DNA from: Zoogloea oleivorans
GTDB lineage: Bacteria; Pseudomonadota; Gammaproteobacteria; Burkholderiales; Rhodocyclaceae
Reading direction: 5' to 3'
Assembly: GCF_008107625.1 (NCBI RefSeq)
Contig: NZ_SDKK01000001.1
Location: 247,070-311,069, forward strand
DNA length: 64,000 bases
Below the pieces are notes generated by a model. That model searched no databases, was not told where the DNA came from, and worked only from the letters and a program-made list of their open reading frames with translations. The position numbers and the translations under genes are program-made. Each line of letters starts with the position of its first letter. Within the stretch, counting starts at the first letter, position 1. Shown here piece after piece: positions 1-7,958 of the stretch.

Positions 1-708
1 GCGCAGGGCGTCGAGGTCGGTGTCCTGATCCATCTTGTCAAAGTAGTTGAAGCCGGCCATGAAACTGGCTTCGAACTCCTTGAGGGCGTCGTCCTTGCGG
101 CCCTGCTTGAGGCGCAGGATCGCCAGGTTGTAGGACACCAGGGACTGTTTCGGATCACGTGCCCGGGCTTCGAGGAGATCCTTTTCGGCGTCCTCGAGTT
201 TGCCCTGGGCCATCTTGGCGATGGCCAGCTTGAGCATTTCGTTGGCGGCGGCCTTGCTGCCGGCCTGTTCGGCGCTGGCGGCCTCGCCGGAGACGAGTTT
301 GGCCTGACTTTCTTCACGCAGCTTCTGGGTTTCGGCCTCGGAAGGCGGGATTCCCGAGTTGGTGGCCGGCGCGGCGACGGGGGCCGGTGCAGGAGCTGGT
401 GCAGGAGCTGGTGCAGGAGCCGCGGCTTCCTGGGTGATCGGCGGAGGTTCCGGGGCCTTGGCGGGCTTGGCGGTGAAGTAGTATCCGCCGCCTGCCAGAA
501 TCAGCACGGCGGCTGCGCCGGCTGCGATCAGGAGCGTCTTGCTGCCACCGCCACCGCCACCACCGCCACTGCCGCCCGGTGTTGCCACCGGATCCAGCAG
601 GGTGCCGCAAGCCGGGCACTTGAGTTCCTCGCCAGGGGCGCGCTCGAAAATTTCGCCGGAATTTGCCTTGTCGCAATCGCCCAGGGTCGGGCATTTGTAT
701 TTCGCCAT
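1..708 (-). CDS. Zinc-ribbon / TPR membrane protein (3' end outside window)
   Basis: The frame starts at the ATG at 706-708 and stays open to the window edge (236 codons), so the C-terminus is missing. The first 35 residues hold four cysteines (C6, C12, C31, C34) in a zinc-ribbon-like layout. A run of glycines follows, then one hydrophobic segment at about residues 58-78, a Pro/Ala-rich linker made of a short DNA repeat, and helical TPR-like sequence from about residue 150. It is the last visible gene of the minus-strand operon led by the tubulin-like gene, 60 bp downstream of it. The expected topology is a cytosolic zinc ribbon with an extracytoplasmic TPR. A scaffold role in the same complex is inference; no specific function is recognised. 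Confidence 0.7.
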   Translation of the reverse strand, partial: MAKYKCPTLGDCDKANSGEIFERAPGEELKCPACGTLLDPVATPGGSGGGGGGGGSKTLLIAAGAAAVLILAGGGYYFTAKPAKAPEPPPITQEAAAPAPAPAPAPAPAPVAAPATNSGIPPSEAETQKLREESQAKLVSGEAASAEQAGSKAAANEMLKLAIAKMAQGKLEDAEKDLLEARARDPKQSLVSYNLAILRLKQGRKDDALKEFEASFMAGFNYFDKMDQDTDLDALR

Positions 709-768
709 TTTTGCTCTCTTCGTATGACTGTGTCTGGTAAGCCGGGGGGCCGGCTGGTCGCTGTGGAT

Positions 769-3700
769 TTAATCTTCCTGCGGCGGGAGGCCCAGGATTT
801 CGAGCAGGGGTTTCTGCATCGCGCTGAGCGCCAGGAACTCGGGGTCCTGGTCGTCTTCACCCGAGTTGCTGAAGCAGTCCAGAACCATTTGCTGATAGGC
901 GCTGCGCAGTTCGATTTTCTTGTCGATGTGCTTGTATTCCGCGTCGAGCCGTTTGGCGACTTCCTTCTCGATGGCGCCCTGGACTTCGGCAGGATGATCG
1001 CCATTCAGGATGTCGCTCCAGGTCTTGCCCTGCAGAACCACGACTTTGGGCAGGCCGCCGGAGATGTAGCTGAAGATCCACTCCATCAGGCCGGACGTCT
1101 TGTTCTGACGTTCCTTGACCATGCCAAGCAGGCGCGCGATGAGGAGGTAGGGCTTGCGCTTGGCCTGGGCGTTGACTTCGGACGTGGAGCGGGCGAACAG
1201 GGGCGGGAGCTTCTTGCCGTCACCCTCGCCGTGCAGCAGGACCGCTTCCTTGGTGTCGCCGAGCAGTCCGTCATAGTGACGCTTGAGTTCGGTGAGGGAG
1301 TCTACGAAGCGCGCCGGCATCAGCGAGGCGATCTTCATGATCACGATCTGGTTGGACAGATGACCGGTGGCCACCTTGGTGTCGGAGGCCGGGTCTTTCT
1401 GCTGGTCGAAAAGTGCTGCCAGACTGCCGCGGAAGTCCTTCTGGTTCTCGCATTCGGGCAGGAAGACGCCAATGGTCTGGGCGCGCCCGCGGGTGCCACC
1501 GGCGTTGTTGGCGACGCTGCGGTCCACTTCGGTCTTGTTGAAGAGGAGCATTGCGCCGGCTTCGTCGTACAGCTCGGAGACGAAGGCCTTGAGGCCGCTG
1601 GGGTTGGCATCGTATTTTTTCTGCAGGCGCTCGACGATGTTGACGTGCAGCACCGGCGGCAGGGTTTTGGCGATCTCGGCGTGGGCCAGCTCGACGATCT
1701 GCGCGGACTCCTGTGACAGCGTGGAGATCACGCTGCCCAGCGAAATGCCCTGGCGTAGTTGCTCGAAACTGTCTACCTCGGTGCCGGCCAGGTCGATGAT
1801 GGTCTGGCGAACGCGCTGGGTGCGGGCGGCCTGGGCGGCTTCATCGACGATCAGGGCCTTCATGATGCTGCCGATGGCGTTCTGGTCGAAGATGCGCTTC
1901 TGGTAGGCGGCGTCGGAGGGGCCGAGGCGGGCGGCACGCTCCTGGTTGACCTTCTCGGTGGCGGCGGCGAGGTTCTGGTGCAGCTCGTCGATGGCGCCAC
2001 GCAGGGCGGTGAGCTGTTCCTTGATGAAGGGGAGCAGGCTGCAGGCGAACTTGAGGCCCTGGTGGGTGGTGTTCAGGATGTATTGGTCCTGAATCTGCGT
2101 GCCGATGTCGGCGAACAGCCCGCCGCGCTTGTCGGTAAGGTGCTTGCCAAGAAAGCCGACCTTGTTGAACTGGGCGGACAGTTCGGCAATACGCTGCTGG
2201 ACGGCCTGCAGCTCCGTCGGCATCTTGCTGACTTTTTCGGACAACAGAAGGTTGCGCTCGTCGAGCATGGCGATCAGCGCATCGGTGAACTGGCGCAGTT
2301 GCATCAGCGAGGCGGTGCCAGCCTTCCAGCGGGCAAACATTTCTTTCTCGATGTGGCGTCCGATGTGGCGGGCCATTTCGAGGCGGGCGTTACCCTTGAC
2401 TTCATAGAACTTGCGGACGCCGCCCATCGTGCGATAGGTGTCATCGAAGACTTTGGATAGCCGGGTGTTGAGCACCGGAATCCAGTCGGTTTCCTCGATG
2501 GTCTTGTCGTCCTTGATGTTGGGCACCTGAAGGCTGACGATCTGCTTCCAGTATTCGCGCGGCGGCTTCCAGGAGGCGTTTTTGGCGTCGTCGTCGAGAA
2601 TGCCGGTTTCCAGCGTCAGGTGCGCATCCGTCAGCAGCAGGGACTGCAGGGTGTCGGGCTTGCGGGCCTCGAAGCCCCAGTCCTTCTCCACGGATTCGTC
2701 GGCATAGCCTTCGCCCTGCCGGAAGTTGTTGTACATCAGCTGGCGGGTGGCCTGCTCGGCAAACCCGTAGGCCAGGAATTCCTTGATTTCCTGCTCGGGC
2801 ACCACGACGCGCTTGATGCCGAAAGACAAGAACAGCTTGGCGCGGGCCTTGCCGATGTCTTCCTCGCTCTCGAAGTTCTTGATGTCGTTCTCGCCCTTTT
2901 CGGCGCGACCCAGGCCTTCCCATTCCTTGTTCATCGTCTTTTGGAAGATGAACTCACCAACGATCCGTGGCACTTCCGATTCGACTTCGAACTGGATGTT
3001 GTGCTCGTTGATGTTGTTGATCAGGTAGCAGCCGTTGAAATAGATGTCGTGATCGAGGCGCGAACCGTCGAGCAGGTTGGTCGGCTTGTACTTGCCCACC
3101 GCCAGCGCGTTGAGTTCGGAGAGGGCGGCGTAGCCGTTGGCGTAGTAGGTCGAAAAGCCGGCTACGTCCTTGACGCGGCGGGAGTTCTTCTCGGGCAGCA
3201 TCGCGTAGATCAGGATGCGGTACTGGTCGTGGTCGGGGCATTTGTGGCGGATCTGGGCGACTGCATCGACGATGGAGCCGCTGCCGGTGCCACCAGCCAG
3301 GCCGCAGACCACGTGGATGACGGCGCCGACCTTGCCGCCGGGGCTCGATTCGAGCACCGCCAGGCGGTCTTCGAAGGCTTTGACGAAGCGTGAGGCGTTT
3401 TGCGCAAATACCAGGCGCCCGAGCTTGCGCCGCTGGGCTGCGCCAGCGGTTGTCGCATTGACGAAGTCGAACACGTTGCGCGGTTCGATCCAGTCTTTCA
3501 GGCCGGGGAAGGAGTCCGGGTCACCGAGTACCGGGCGGACGCTGCTGGCCGTATTGATGAGGTACTGGCTGCGTGCCAGGTCGATTTCCTTGCCGAGGAC
3601 TTTCCATTCCTCTTTTTTGTCCATCTCGTCCTGGGACGTATCGATGTAGAGGAATTCGAAGCGTGCGTCGGACGGGCTCTTGCCCTGGGTGTCCTTGCTG

Positions 3701-3780
3701 CGTTCAATGGTCTTGCGCAGGTGGCGAATGACTTTGCCCCCGGTGCCGCCCAGGCCGACGATCAGGTGATTGTTGCTCAT
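769..3780 (-). CDS. Tubulin/FtsZ-like GTPase (Tubulin_2-like family)
   Basis: A 1003-residue protein starting at the ATG at 3778-3780. The N-terminus has a nucleotide-binding glycine loop (GLGGTGGK, residues 9-16). The tubulin signature loop follows at about residues 162-168 (AGGTGSG). Both match the diverged prokaryotic tubulin-like proteins annotated as tubulin-like domain proteins rather than FtsZ, which is far shorter. The remaining ~700 residues are largely helical and are not recognised. It lies 19 bp downstream of the DUF4384 gene and 60 bp upstream of the zinc-ribbon/TPR gene, inside one operon with a caspase-like lipoprotein. Relatives have been proposed to act in membrane remodelling; polymerisation and GTPase activity here are inferred from the motifs only. 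Confidence 0.85.
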   Translation of the reverse strand: MSNNHLIVGLGGTGGKVIRHLRKTIERSKDTQGKSPSDARFEFLYIDTSQDEMDKKEEWKVLGKEIDLARSQYLINTASSVRPVLGDPDSFPGLKDWIEPRNVFDFVNATTAGAAQRRKLGRLVFAQNASRFVKAFEDRLAVLESSPGGKVGAVIHVVCGLAGGTGSGSIVDAVAQIRHKCPDHDQYRILIYAMLPEKNSRRVKDVAGFSTYYANGYAALSELNALAVGKYKPTNLLDGSRLDHDIYFNGCYLINNINEHNIQFEVESEVPRIVGEFIFQKTMNKEWEGLGRAEKGENDIKNFESEEDIGKARAKLFLSFGIKRVVVPEQEIKEFLAYGFAEQATRQLMYNNFRQGEGYADESVEKDWGFEARKPDTLQSLLLTDAHLTLETGILDDDAKNASWKPPREYWKQIVSLQVPNIKDDKTIEETDWIPVLNTRLSKVFDDTYRTMGGVRKFYEVKGNARLEMARHIGRHIEKEMFARWKAGTASLMQLRQFTDALIAMLDERNLLLSEKVSKMPTELQAVQQRIAELSAQFNKVGFLGKHLTDKRGGLFADIGTQIQDQYILNTTHQGLKFACSLLPFIKEQLTALRGAIDELHQNLAAATEKVNQERAARLGPSDAAYQKRIFDQNAIGSIMKALIVDEAAQAARTQRVRQTIIDLAGTEVDSFEQLRQGISLGSVISTLSQESAQIVELAHAEIAKTLPPVLHVNIVERLQKKYDANPSGLKAFVSELYDEAGAMLLFNKTEVDRSVANNAGGTRGRAQTIGVFLPECENQKDFRGSLAALFDQQKDPASDTKVATGHLSNQIVIMKIASLMPARFVDSLTELKRHYDGLLGDTKEAVLLHGEGDGKKLPPLFARSTSEVNAQAKRKPYLLIARLLGMVKERQNKTSGLMEWIFSYISGGLPKVVVLQGKTWSDILNGDHPAEVQGAIEKEVAKRLDAEYKHIDKKIELRSAYQQMVLDCFSNSGEDDQDPEFLALSAMQKPLLEILGLPPQED

Positions 3781-3799
3781 GAGGTTCTCTTTAGCGCGA

Positions 3800-4663
3800 T
3801 TACTGGTGGGACAGCTTGATCTTCAGGAACAGGCCGGTGTCCGGGGTGCTGGTTTTCTTGACGACGTAGGAGGCGACCTGGGCACCGGTGCCGGTGGGGG
3901 CCGCGTCGTCGCTGAAGGCGATGCCCTTCGCCGCGTAGGCGGATGCGGCCGGCTTCGCGCCGTCCTTGACGCAGTTCGGCTCTTCGGCAAAGGCAATGCC
4001 CTTGGAGGCGTATTGGCGATCGCTGTTGGTAGTGACCGCGTCTGTCGGCGCCGTGTTGTCGGCCAGTGCCTGCGGTGCGCAGGCTGGGGCCGCGTCAGGC
4101 AGCACGGAAACGACATCGGGACGCATCTTTTTGACGCGCTCCGGCATGCCCGCCTGGATGGGGGTCGGCGAGACATAGACCAGCAACTGTTCGGTGCCGG
4201 GCTGCTGATCGAATTCGAACGAGCCCTGGCTGGGCAGAAAGACGACGCCCATTGCGTTGACGAAGTTGTCACCCCCCGGCTGGGGATAGAGCTGGACGAT
4301 CTTGCCGCTGGGGTCTTCGTTGAGGATGTAGATATAGGACGGGCGATTGACTTTCACACCGAGCTGGAAACGTTCGCCGGTCTTGAACTTGCGGCTGGAG
4401 AGCACATCGCGGGAAGTGCCATCGGGGCTTTTCAGGCGAATGAAATAGCTCGCGCCGATGTTCGCCGGCTTTTTGTGGGCGACAGTCTTGGTGGCTTTCT
4501 TGATGCTTTCCGGTGCGCTCGCGACTTTGGCCTTTTCGGCGGTCGAGACGGCGATGACGGAGTCGTCTTCGCCGAAAAACAGGGATTTGGCACTGTAGCT
4601 CTCTTCGGCGCAGACACCGCCGGCCAGCAGGAAAAAGGATAAGGCGGTCAGCGTGGTTCGCAT
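3800..4663 (-). CDS. Exported DUF4384-domain protein
   Basis: A 287-residue protein with a signal peptide (about residues 1-19, predicted cut after VCA; no lipobox). The middle (about residues 80-180) has the DUF4384 pattern: a 'GERFQLGV' strand, 'YIYILNEDPSGKIVQLYPQ', then 'LPSQGSFEFD' and 'EQLLVYVSP'. DUF4384 domains often accompany caspase-like peptidases and Ser/Thr kinases; here the neighbour upstream is a caspase-like lipoprotein. The C-terminal third contains three short repeats around 'YA(S/A)KGIAF(A/S)' at roughly residues 220-265, an internal repeat of unknown meaning. It is probably periplasmic and part of the tubulin-like operon. Confidence 0.8.
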   Translation of the reverse strand: MRTTLTALSFFLLAGGVCAEESYSAKSLFFGEDDSVIAVSTAEKAKVASAPESIKKATKTVAHKKPANIGASYFIRLKSPDGTSRDVLSSRKFKTGERFQLGVKVNRPSYIYILNEDPSGKIVQLYPQPGGDNFVNAMGVVFLPSQGSFEFDQQPGTEQLLVYVSPTPIQAGMPERVKKMRPDVVSVLPDAAPACAPQALADNTAPTDAVTTNSDRQYASKGIAFAEEPNCVKDGAKPAASAYAAKGIAFSDDAAPTGTGAQVASYVVKKTSTPDTGLFLKIKLSHQ

Positions 4664-4714
4664 AATGGCGGGCTCCCGGGAAAAGATGAGGATGTGATTG
4701 GGGGTGTCAGTGGC

Positions 4715-6088
4715 TCAATCGTAGAGTGTGCTGGCGTCACCGGCGGGCAAGGGGGGATTCAGGCGTGGCAGTTGCTGGATGGGCACCGGGCCTTTCCAGT
4801 TTTGCGGCGGCGGAATCGTGCTGACCTTGTTGTAGGTGAATGTCTGGGCTGCGGCGAAGGCAGGTTCCAGGTGGCCTTTGTATTGCCGCAGGTATTCAAA
4901 GAAGGCCTGCGTGAAGAAGGAGCCCTGGAGCTTTTTGTCCGGCGATACGGGGCTTTGGAAGCTGCCACCGGCGGACGGGCCCCAGGAGAGTTCGCCGTCG
5001 CTGGTGGCCGTGATGACGGTGTAGCGGTTCGGGTCGATGGCCTGTTGTCCGGCGGCAGGGCGCTGGTCTTTGCCCCTGGCTTGCGCAGAGGAGGCCGGCC
5101 CGGATTCGTTGTTCATGAAAATGGCCTTCGAGGCATAGGCCTCTCCCGTCCACGCCTGCATCGAAATGCCGGAGCGTTCGGGCACGCCGCCGTTGGTCTT
5201 GAGAATGTAGCGGCTGCTCTCGTCGGCGATGCCTTTGAGGATTTCGCCGCTGTAGCAGGTGTCAATGATGACGCGGGTTTGCCGGGTCGGGATCTGGGCC
5301 AGTTCCTGTACCTTGGTATCGGACACCGAGGTCTCGTGCACCTTCAGCTGAAAGGCCGTGCCGTTGCCGGGCGTGCCGGTGTCGCCGGTGTCATAGGCTG
5401 CGATCGACATCTTGCGTGCGTCCTTGGCTCGCGGCGACGGAATCGGCTTGTTGCCATGGCTGGAGATGTAGATCAGCAGGCTGTCATCCGGCCCGATCTC
5501 GCGTTTCAGCCGTGCCAGGGCGGTTTCAATGTTGGCCTTGGTGGCCTGCGCACCGAGCAGTGTGGTGGTCTTGTAGCCGGCCTTCTCGGCTTCCTGCTTG
5601 ACGAGTCTGGCATCGTCCTCGCCCAGGATCGGCGTCAGCCTGTCGTCGCGAAAGGTGTTGATGCCGACGATCAGGGCGCGCTTCTCCGACTTGGCGGCGG
5701 TGCCGCGGCTGGTTTTGGTGAATTGACTCAGGGCCCGTCGGGCGTCGGCTTCCCAGCGTTTTTCCTTGATGTCTTCAGGGTAGAAGGGGGAGGTTGATTT
5801 GATCCCGATGATGGACTGCACGATGACGAAGGCTTTGTCGACTTCGTCCTCGTCCCGGTAGCTGCCGGTCAGGCGGATGCGACCGACGTTGTCGCGGGCG
5901 ATTTGTGCGCCTGGGAGGCCGTTACGCTTCAACTCGACCTTTATCTGTTCCACCAGGGATTCGGGAACCGTGTAGCCCTGGTAGGCGTTTTCAAAGCCAT
6001 GCAGGCTGCTGGCGGCGCAGGCGCTCAGAAGCAGCGGGCTCAGCAGAAGCAGGATGCGTTGCAAGAACTGGATTTTGATGAGGTGCAT
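4715..6088 (-). CDS. Caspase-like (peptidase C14) lipoprotein
   Basis: A 457-residue protein. The N-terminus is a lipoprotein signal with lipobox LSAC (C24). Residues ~42-105 look like a BON-type domain. A caspase fold follows from ~136 ('KRALIVGINTF'), with catalytic His in 'YISSHGN' (H211) and catalytic Cys in 'IIDTCYSG' (C278). Both dyad residues are present, so activity is plausible. Lipidation would place it in the periplasm or on the outer membrane, unlike cytosolic defence caspases. It sits 73 bp downstream of the glycine-zipper gene and 51 bp upstream of the DUF4384 gene in the same operon. The substrate is unknown; neighbouring exported proteins are candidates (inference). Confidence 0.88.
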   Translation of the reverse strand: MHLIKIQFLQRILLLLSPLLLSACAASSLHGFENAYQGYTVPESLVEQIKVELKRNGLPGAQIARDNVGRIRLTGSYRDEDEVDKAFVIVQSIIGIKSTSPFYPEDIKEKRWEADARRALSQFTKTSRGTAAKSEKRALIVGINTFRDDRLTPILGEDDARLVKQEAEKAGYKTTTLLGAQATKANIETALARLKREIGPDDSLLIYISSHGNKPIPSPRAKDARKMSIAAYDTGDTGTPGNGTAFQLKVHETSVSDTKVQELAQIPTRQTRVIIDTCYSGEILKGIADESSRYILKTNGGVPERSGISMQAWTGEAYASKAIFMNNESGPASSAQARGKDQRPAAGQQAIDPNRYTVITATSDGELSWGPSAGGSFQSPVSPDKKLQGSFFTQAFFEYLRQYKGHLEPAFAAAQTFTYNKVSTIPPPQNWKGPVPIQQLPRLNPPLPAGDASTLYD

Positions 6089-6161
6089 CGGGCTGCTTTC
6101 GCGGGATGTGAGCGGAGTCCGGAATGACCGCGGGAGCCATGTCCCGCGGCGTGTGGTGGGC

Positions 6162-6887
6162 TTACTGAACGGTCACGGTTTCCTTGACGGTGGAGACAGG
6201 CTTGCCGCCTGCGCTCACGCTGAATTCAAAGCGGTACTGGGTGTCGGCCTTGGCATCGGAGGGAATCGGCAGGCGGGCGGTGTCCTGATGTTCGCCGGGT
6301 TCCACGGTCCGTTCTTCTGAGTTCCTGCCGGTAAAGGTCAAGGCGGTTTCCTTGCCCTCCACAATGGCGAACAGTTTGCGCTCGATCACGATCGGGGTTT
6401 CTGCGCCGTTGGGCGTCAGCACGATGAAGGTGCTGACAATATCCATCGGTACGCCTGCCTTGATGGTGGTTGGCATTTCAATTTTGGTGGCTTGGGCCTT
6501 GATGCCTTCGGTCGGTTTGTATTTGGTGTCTTTCTTGACCTGGGCATAGGCCTTGGTGCGCTCGATTTTGGATTCCGGAATCCATGCCGGGTTTTTCTTG
6601 AAACAGGTATCGACTGCCGTGAAGTAGGCGGTTGCGAAGCCGGCAGCCCCACCTACCACGGCACCGATGGCCGCATTCTTGAGCGCGTCTTTCTTGTTGT
6701 TGGAAAAAAGGGCTGCACCCAGACCGGCCAGTACACCTGCACCGGCGCCCTTTGCAGTCAGCATGATTTGTTCTTCCTTGACGCAGGCATCCAGCTCCGT
6801 ATTGGCAGATTCCTGTGCGTGGGCTGCGGTGGACAGGCACAGCAGGGCGGCAATGGCTTTGGCGGCAATTTTTTGAGTGGTGTGCAT
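6162..6887 (-). CDS. Exported protein with glycine-zipper segment, first gene of the tubulin-caspase operon
   Basis: The ATG at 6885-6887 gives 241 residues with a clear signal peptide ending TAAHA. A Gly/Ala-rich hydrophobic stretch at about residues 45-85 ('GAGAGVLAGLGAALF', 'AAIGAVVGGAAGFATAY') resembles the glycine-zipper segments of outer-membrane-associated proteins. The C-terminal half is beta-rich with no domain I recognise. The frame is open further upstream, and a near-perfect Shine-Dalgarno lies at 7062-7068 in that extension, but the signal peptide argues for the start given. It is the first gene downstream of the c-di-GMP riboswitch and probably heads the five-gene operon. Confidence 0.7.
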   Translation of the reverse strand: MHTTQKIAAKAIAALLCLSTAAHAQESANTELDACVKEEQIMLTAKGAGAGVLAGLGAALFSNNKKDALKNAAIGAVVGGAAGFATAYFTAVDTCFKKNPAWIPESKIERTKAYAQVKKDTKYKPTEGIKAQATKIEMPTTIKAGVPMDIVSTFIVLTPNGAETPIVIERKLFAIVEGKETALTFTGRNSEERTVEPGEHQDTARLPIPSDAKADTQYRFEFSVSAGGKPVSTVKETVTVQ

Positions 6888-7110
6888 TTTGCGAATGTAC
6901 GTGGTTGTCGTAATGCGGATTGGCTGTACGCGGCTGTGGCCTGCAGGCGTGGCGCTGGCGGGCGGGTATTCGGGCAAGGCAGTGAGGCGCCGCAATGCAT
7001 GGGCATCAAGCGGCGTGGCGGGCCTGGTGCCGTGAGCGGTCTGGTGCAGAAGAATTTTGCGCCTCCTTCTTTATTGACGAGTCGTTATGCTCATCAAAGG
7101 AAACGCTGAA

Positions 7111-7148
7111 CCGGGATGCAGGTGAATAAGAAACTGACTGCAACCCGG
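7111..7148 (-). promoter_or_regulatory. Alternative hairpin overlapping riboswitch 3' end (candidate expression platform)
   Basis: On the minus strand CCGGG-T-TGCAG pairs with CTGCA-T-CCCGG (one T:T mismatch) across a 16-nt loop. The 5' arm is also the 3' conserved segment of the GEMM-I aptamer, so the two folds should be mutually exclusive. No U-run follows, so it does not look like a standard intrinsic terminator. Confidence 0.5.
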
Positions 7149-7222
7149 CTGCCCGCCAATAAGAAAGAGGGGCCCGTGGCTTTGCGTCCTACAGTCACCC
7201 ATAGTTTGCCTTTGAATTGTTA
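7138..7222 (-). ncRNA. Cyclic-di-GMP class I riboswitch (GEMM-I)
   Basis: Read on the minus strand the conserved GEMM-I blocks occur in order. First is AAAGGCAAAC, then a 6-bp stem CTATGG/CTGTAG (two G-U pairs) capped by a GTGA GNRA tetraloop, then the hallmark GACGCAAAGCCACGGG. A second variable stem follows, closed by GCCC/GGGC, and last the receptor-side segment GCAGCCGGGTTGC. The tetraloop, the ACGCAAAGCC core and the CCGGGTT segment are the diagnostic parts. It lies about 250 nt upstream of the glycine-zipper gene and points into the tubulin-caspase operon. Whether ligand turns expression on or off cannot be read from sequence. Confidence 0.88.
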
Positions 7223-7304
7223 CAAACCTTATCACAAGCCAATGCGAGAGCGGTAACTTCGTGGCTGTTCTTGTGATGGGGTTGGCGCGTGCTCTCCCGC
7301 GGCA

Positions 7305-7811
7305 TCAAAAGGCCCCGATCGCCAGGCCGGTGGCGAAGGCCGCGCCAAGCTCTTCGCCCTTGGTCAGCTCGGTGGAGGCAACGCTTTTGGGGGCGAGGAT
7401 TTCTTCGGGTGTCTGGGCGTGGGTGCACACGATCAGGGGCGGGGTGATTTCGCGCAGGCGCCAGCCCGTGGCAATGCGGGCAATCTGGCGGGCCGCGTTG
7501 CTGCCGTCGCTGCCGGCGCAGACGATGCTGGCGTAGGGGCGGCCGTTGAGTTGATCGAGTGCCGCGTAATAGCTGCGGTCGAAGAAGTCCTTCATCAGTC
7601 CGGCAATGGCCGCCAGGTTTTCAGGGGTGGCGAAGACGTAGCCGTCGGCGGTCAGCAAGTCCTCCGGCCCCGCCTCGACGGCCCGCAGCAGGCGAACGCG
7701 CACATCCGGCTCGCAGGCCGCGCCACGGGCGACGGCGTGGATCATCTGTTCAGTGGCGCCGGTCCATGAGTGGTAGACCAGCAGGAGGGTCTTGCGGGCG
7801 GCGTCGGGCAT
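7305..7811 (-). CDS. Flavodoxin-like / NAD(P)H-dependent FMN-binding protein
   Basis: A 168-residue protein of the flavodoxin-like fold. The N-terminal strand 'KTLLLVYHSWTGATEQM' carries the phosphate-binding loop (SWTGAT). The 'FATPENLAAIAGLMKDFFDR' and 'VCAGSDGSNAARQ' segments match the FMN-contacting loops of NAD(P)H:quinone oxidoreductase and flavodoxin-like proteins. The start is the ATG at 7809-7811. It is transcribed away from the J-domain gene and lies upstream of the c-di-GMP riboswitch on the same strand. Redox partner and substrate are not evident. Confidence 0.75.
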   Translation of the reverse strand: MPDAARKTLLLVYHSWTGATEQMIHAVARGAACEPDVRVRLLRAVEAGPEDLLTADGYVFATPENLAAIAGLMKDFFDRSYYAALDQLNGRPYASIVCAGSDGSNAARQIARIATGWRLREITPPLIVCTHAQTPEEILAPKSVASTELTKGEELGAAFATGLAIGAF

Positions 7812-7958
7812 GGTCGGTGGTGTCTGCGGGGGATGTTTCGAGCCTAGTGGGCACTTGCTGAGGGGTCAATGGAAAAATGCCGCATGAACATCAACGGTTG
7901 CCAATGGAATCCTTTTGCGGCGACTATGGTGGCGAACATCGGCCAGAAAGGAAGATCC

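Noticed and set aside
724-3393. Long plus-strand open frames opposite the tubulin-like gene
   Set aside because: High-GC antisense shadows with no domain and no RBS; the minus frame carries the tubulin motifs.
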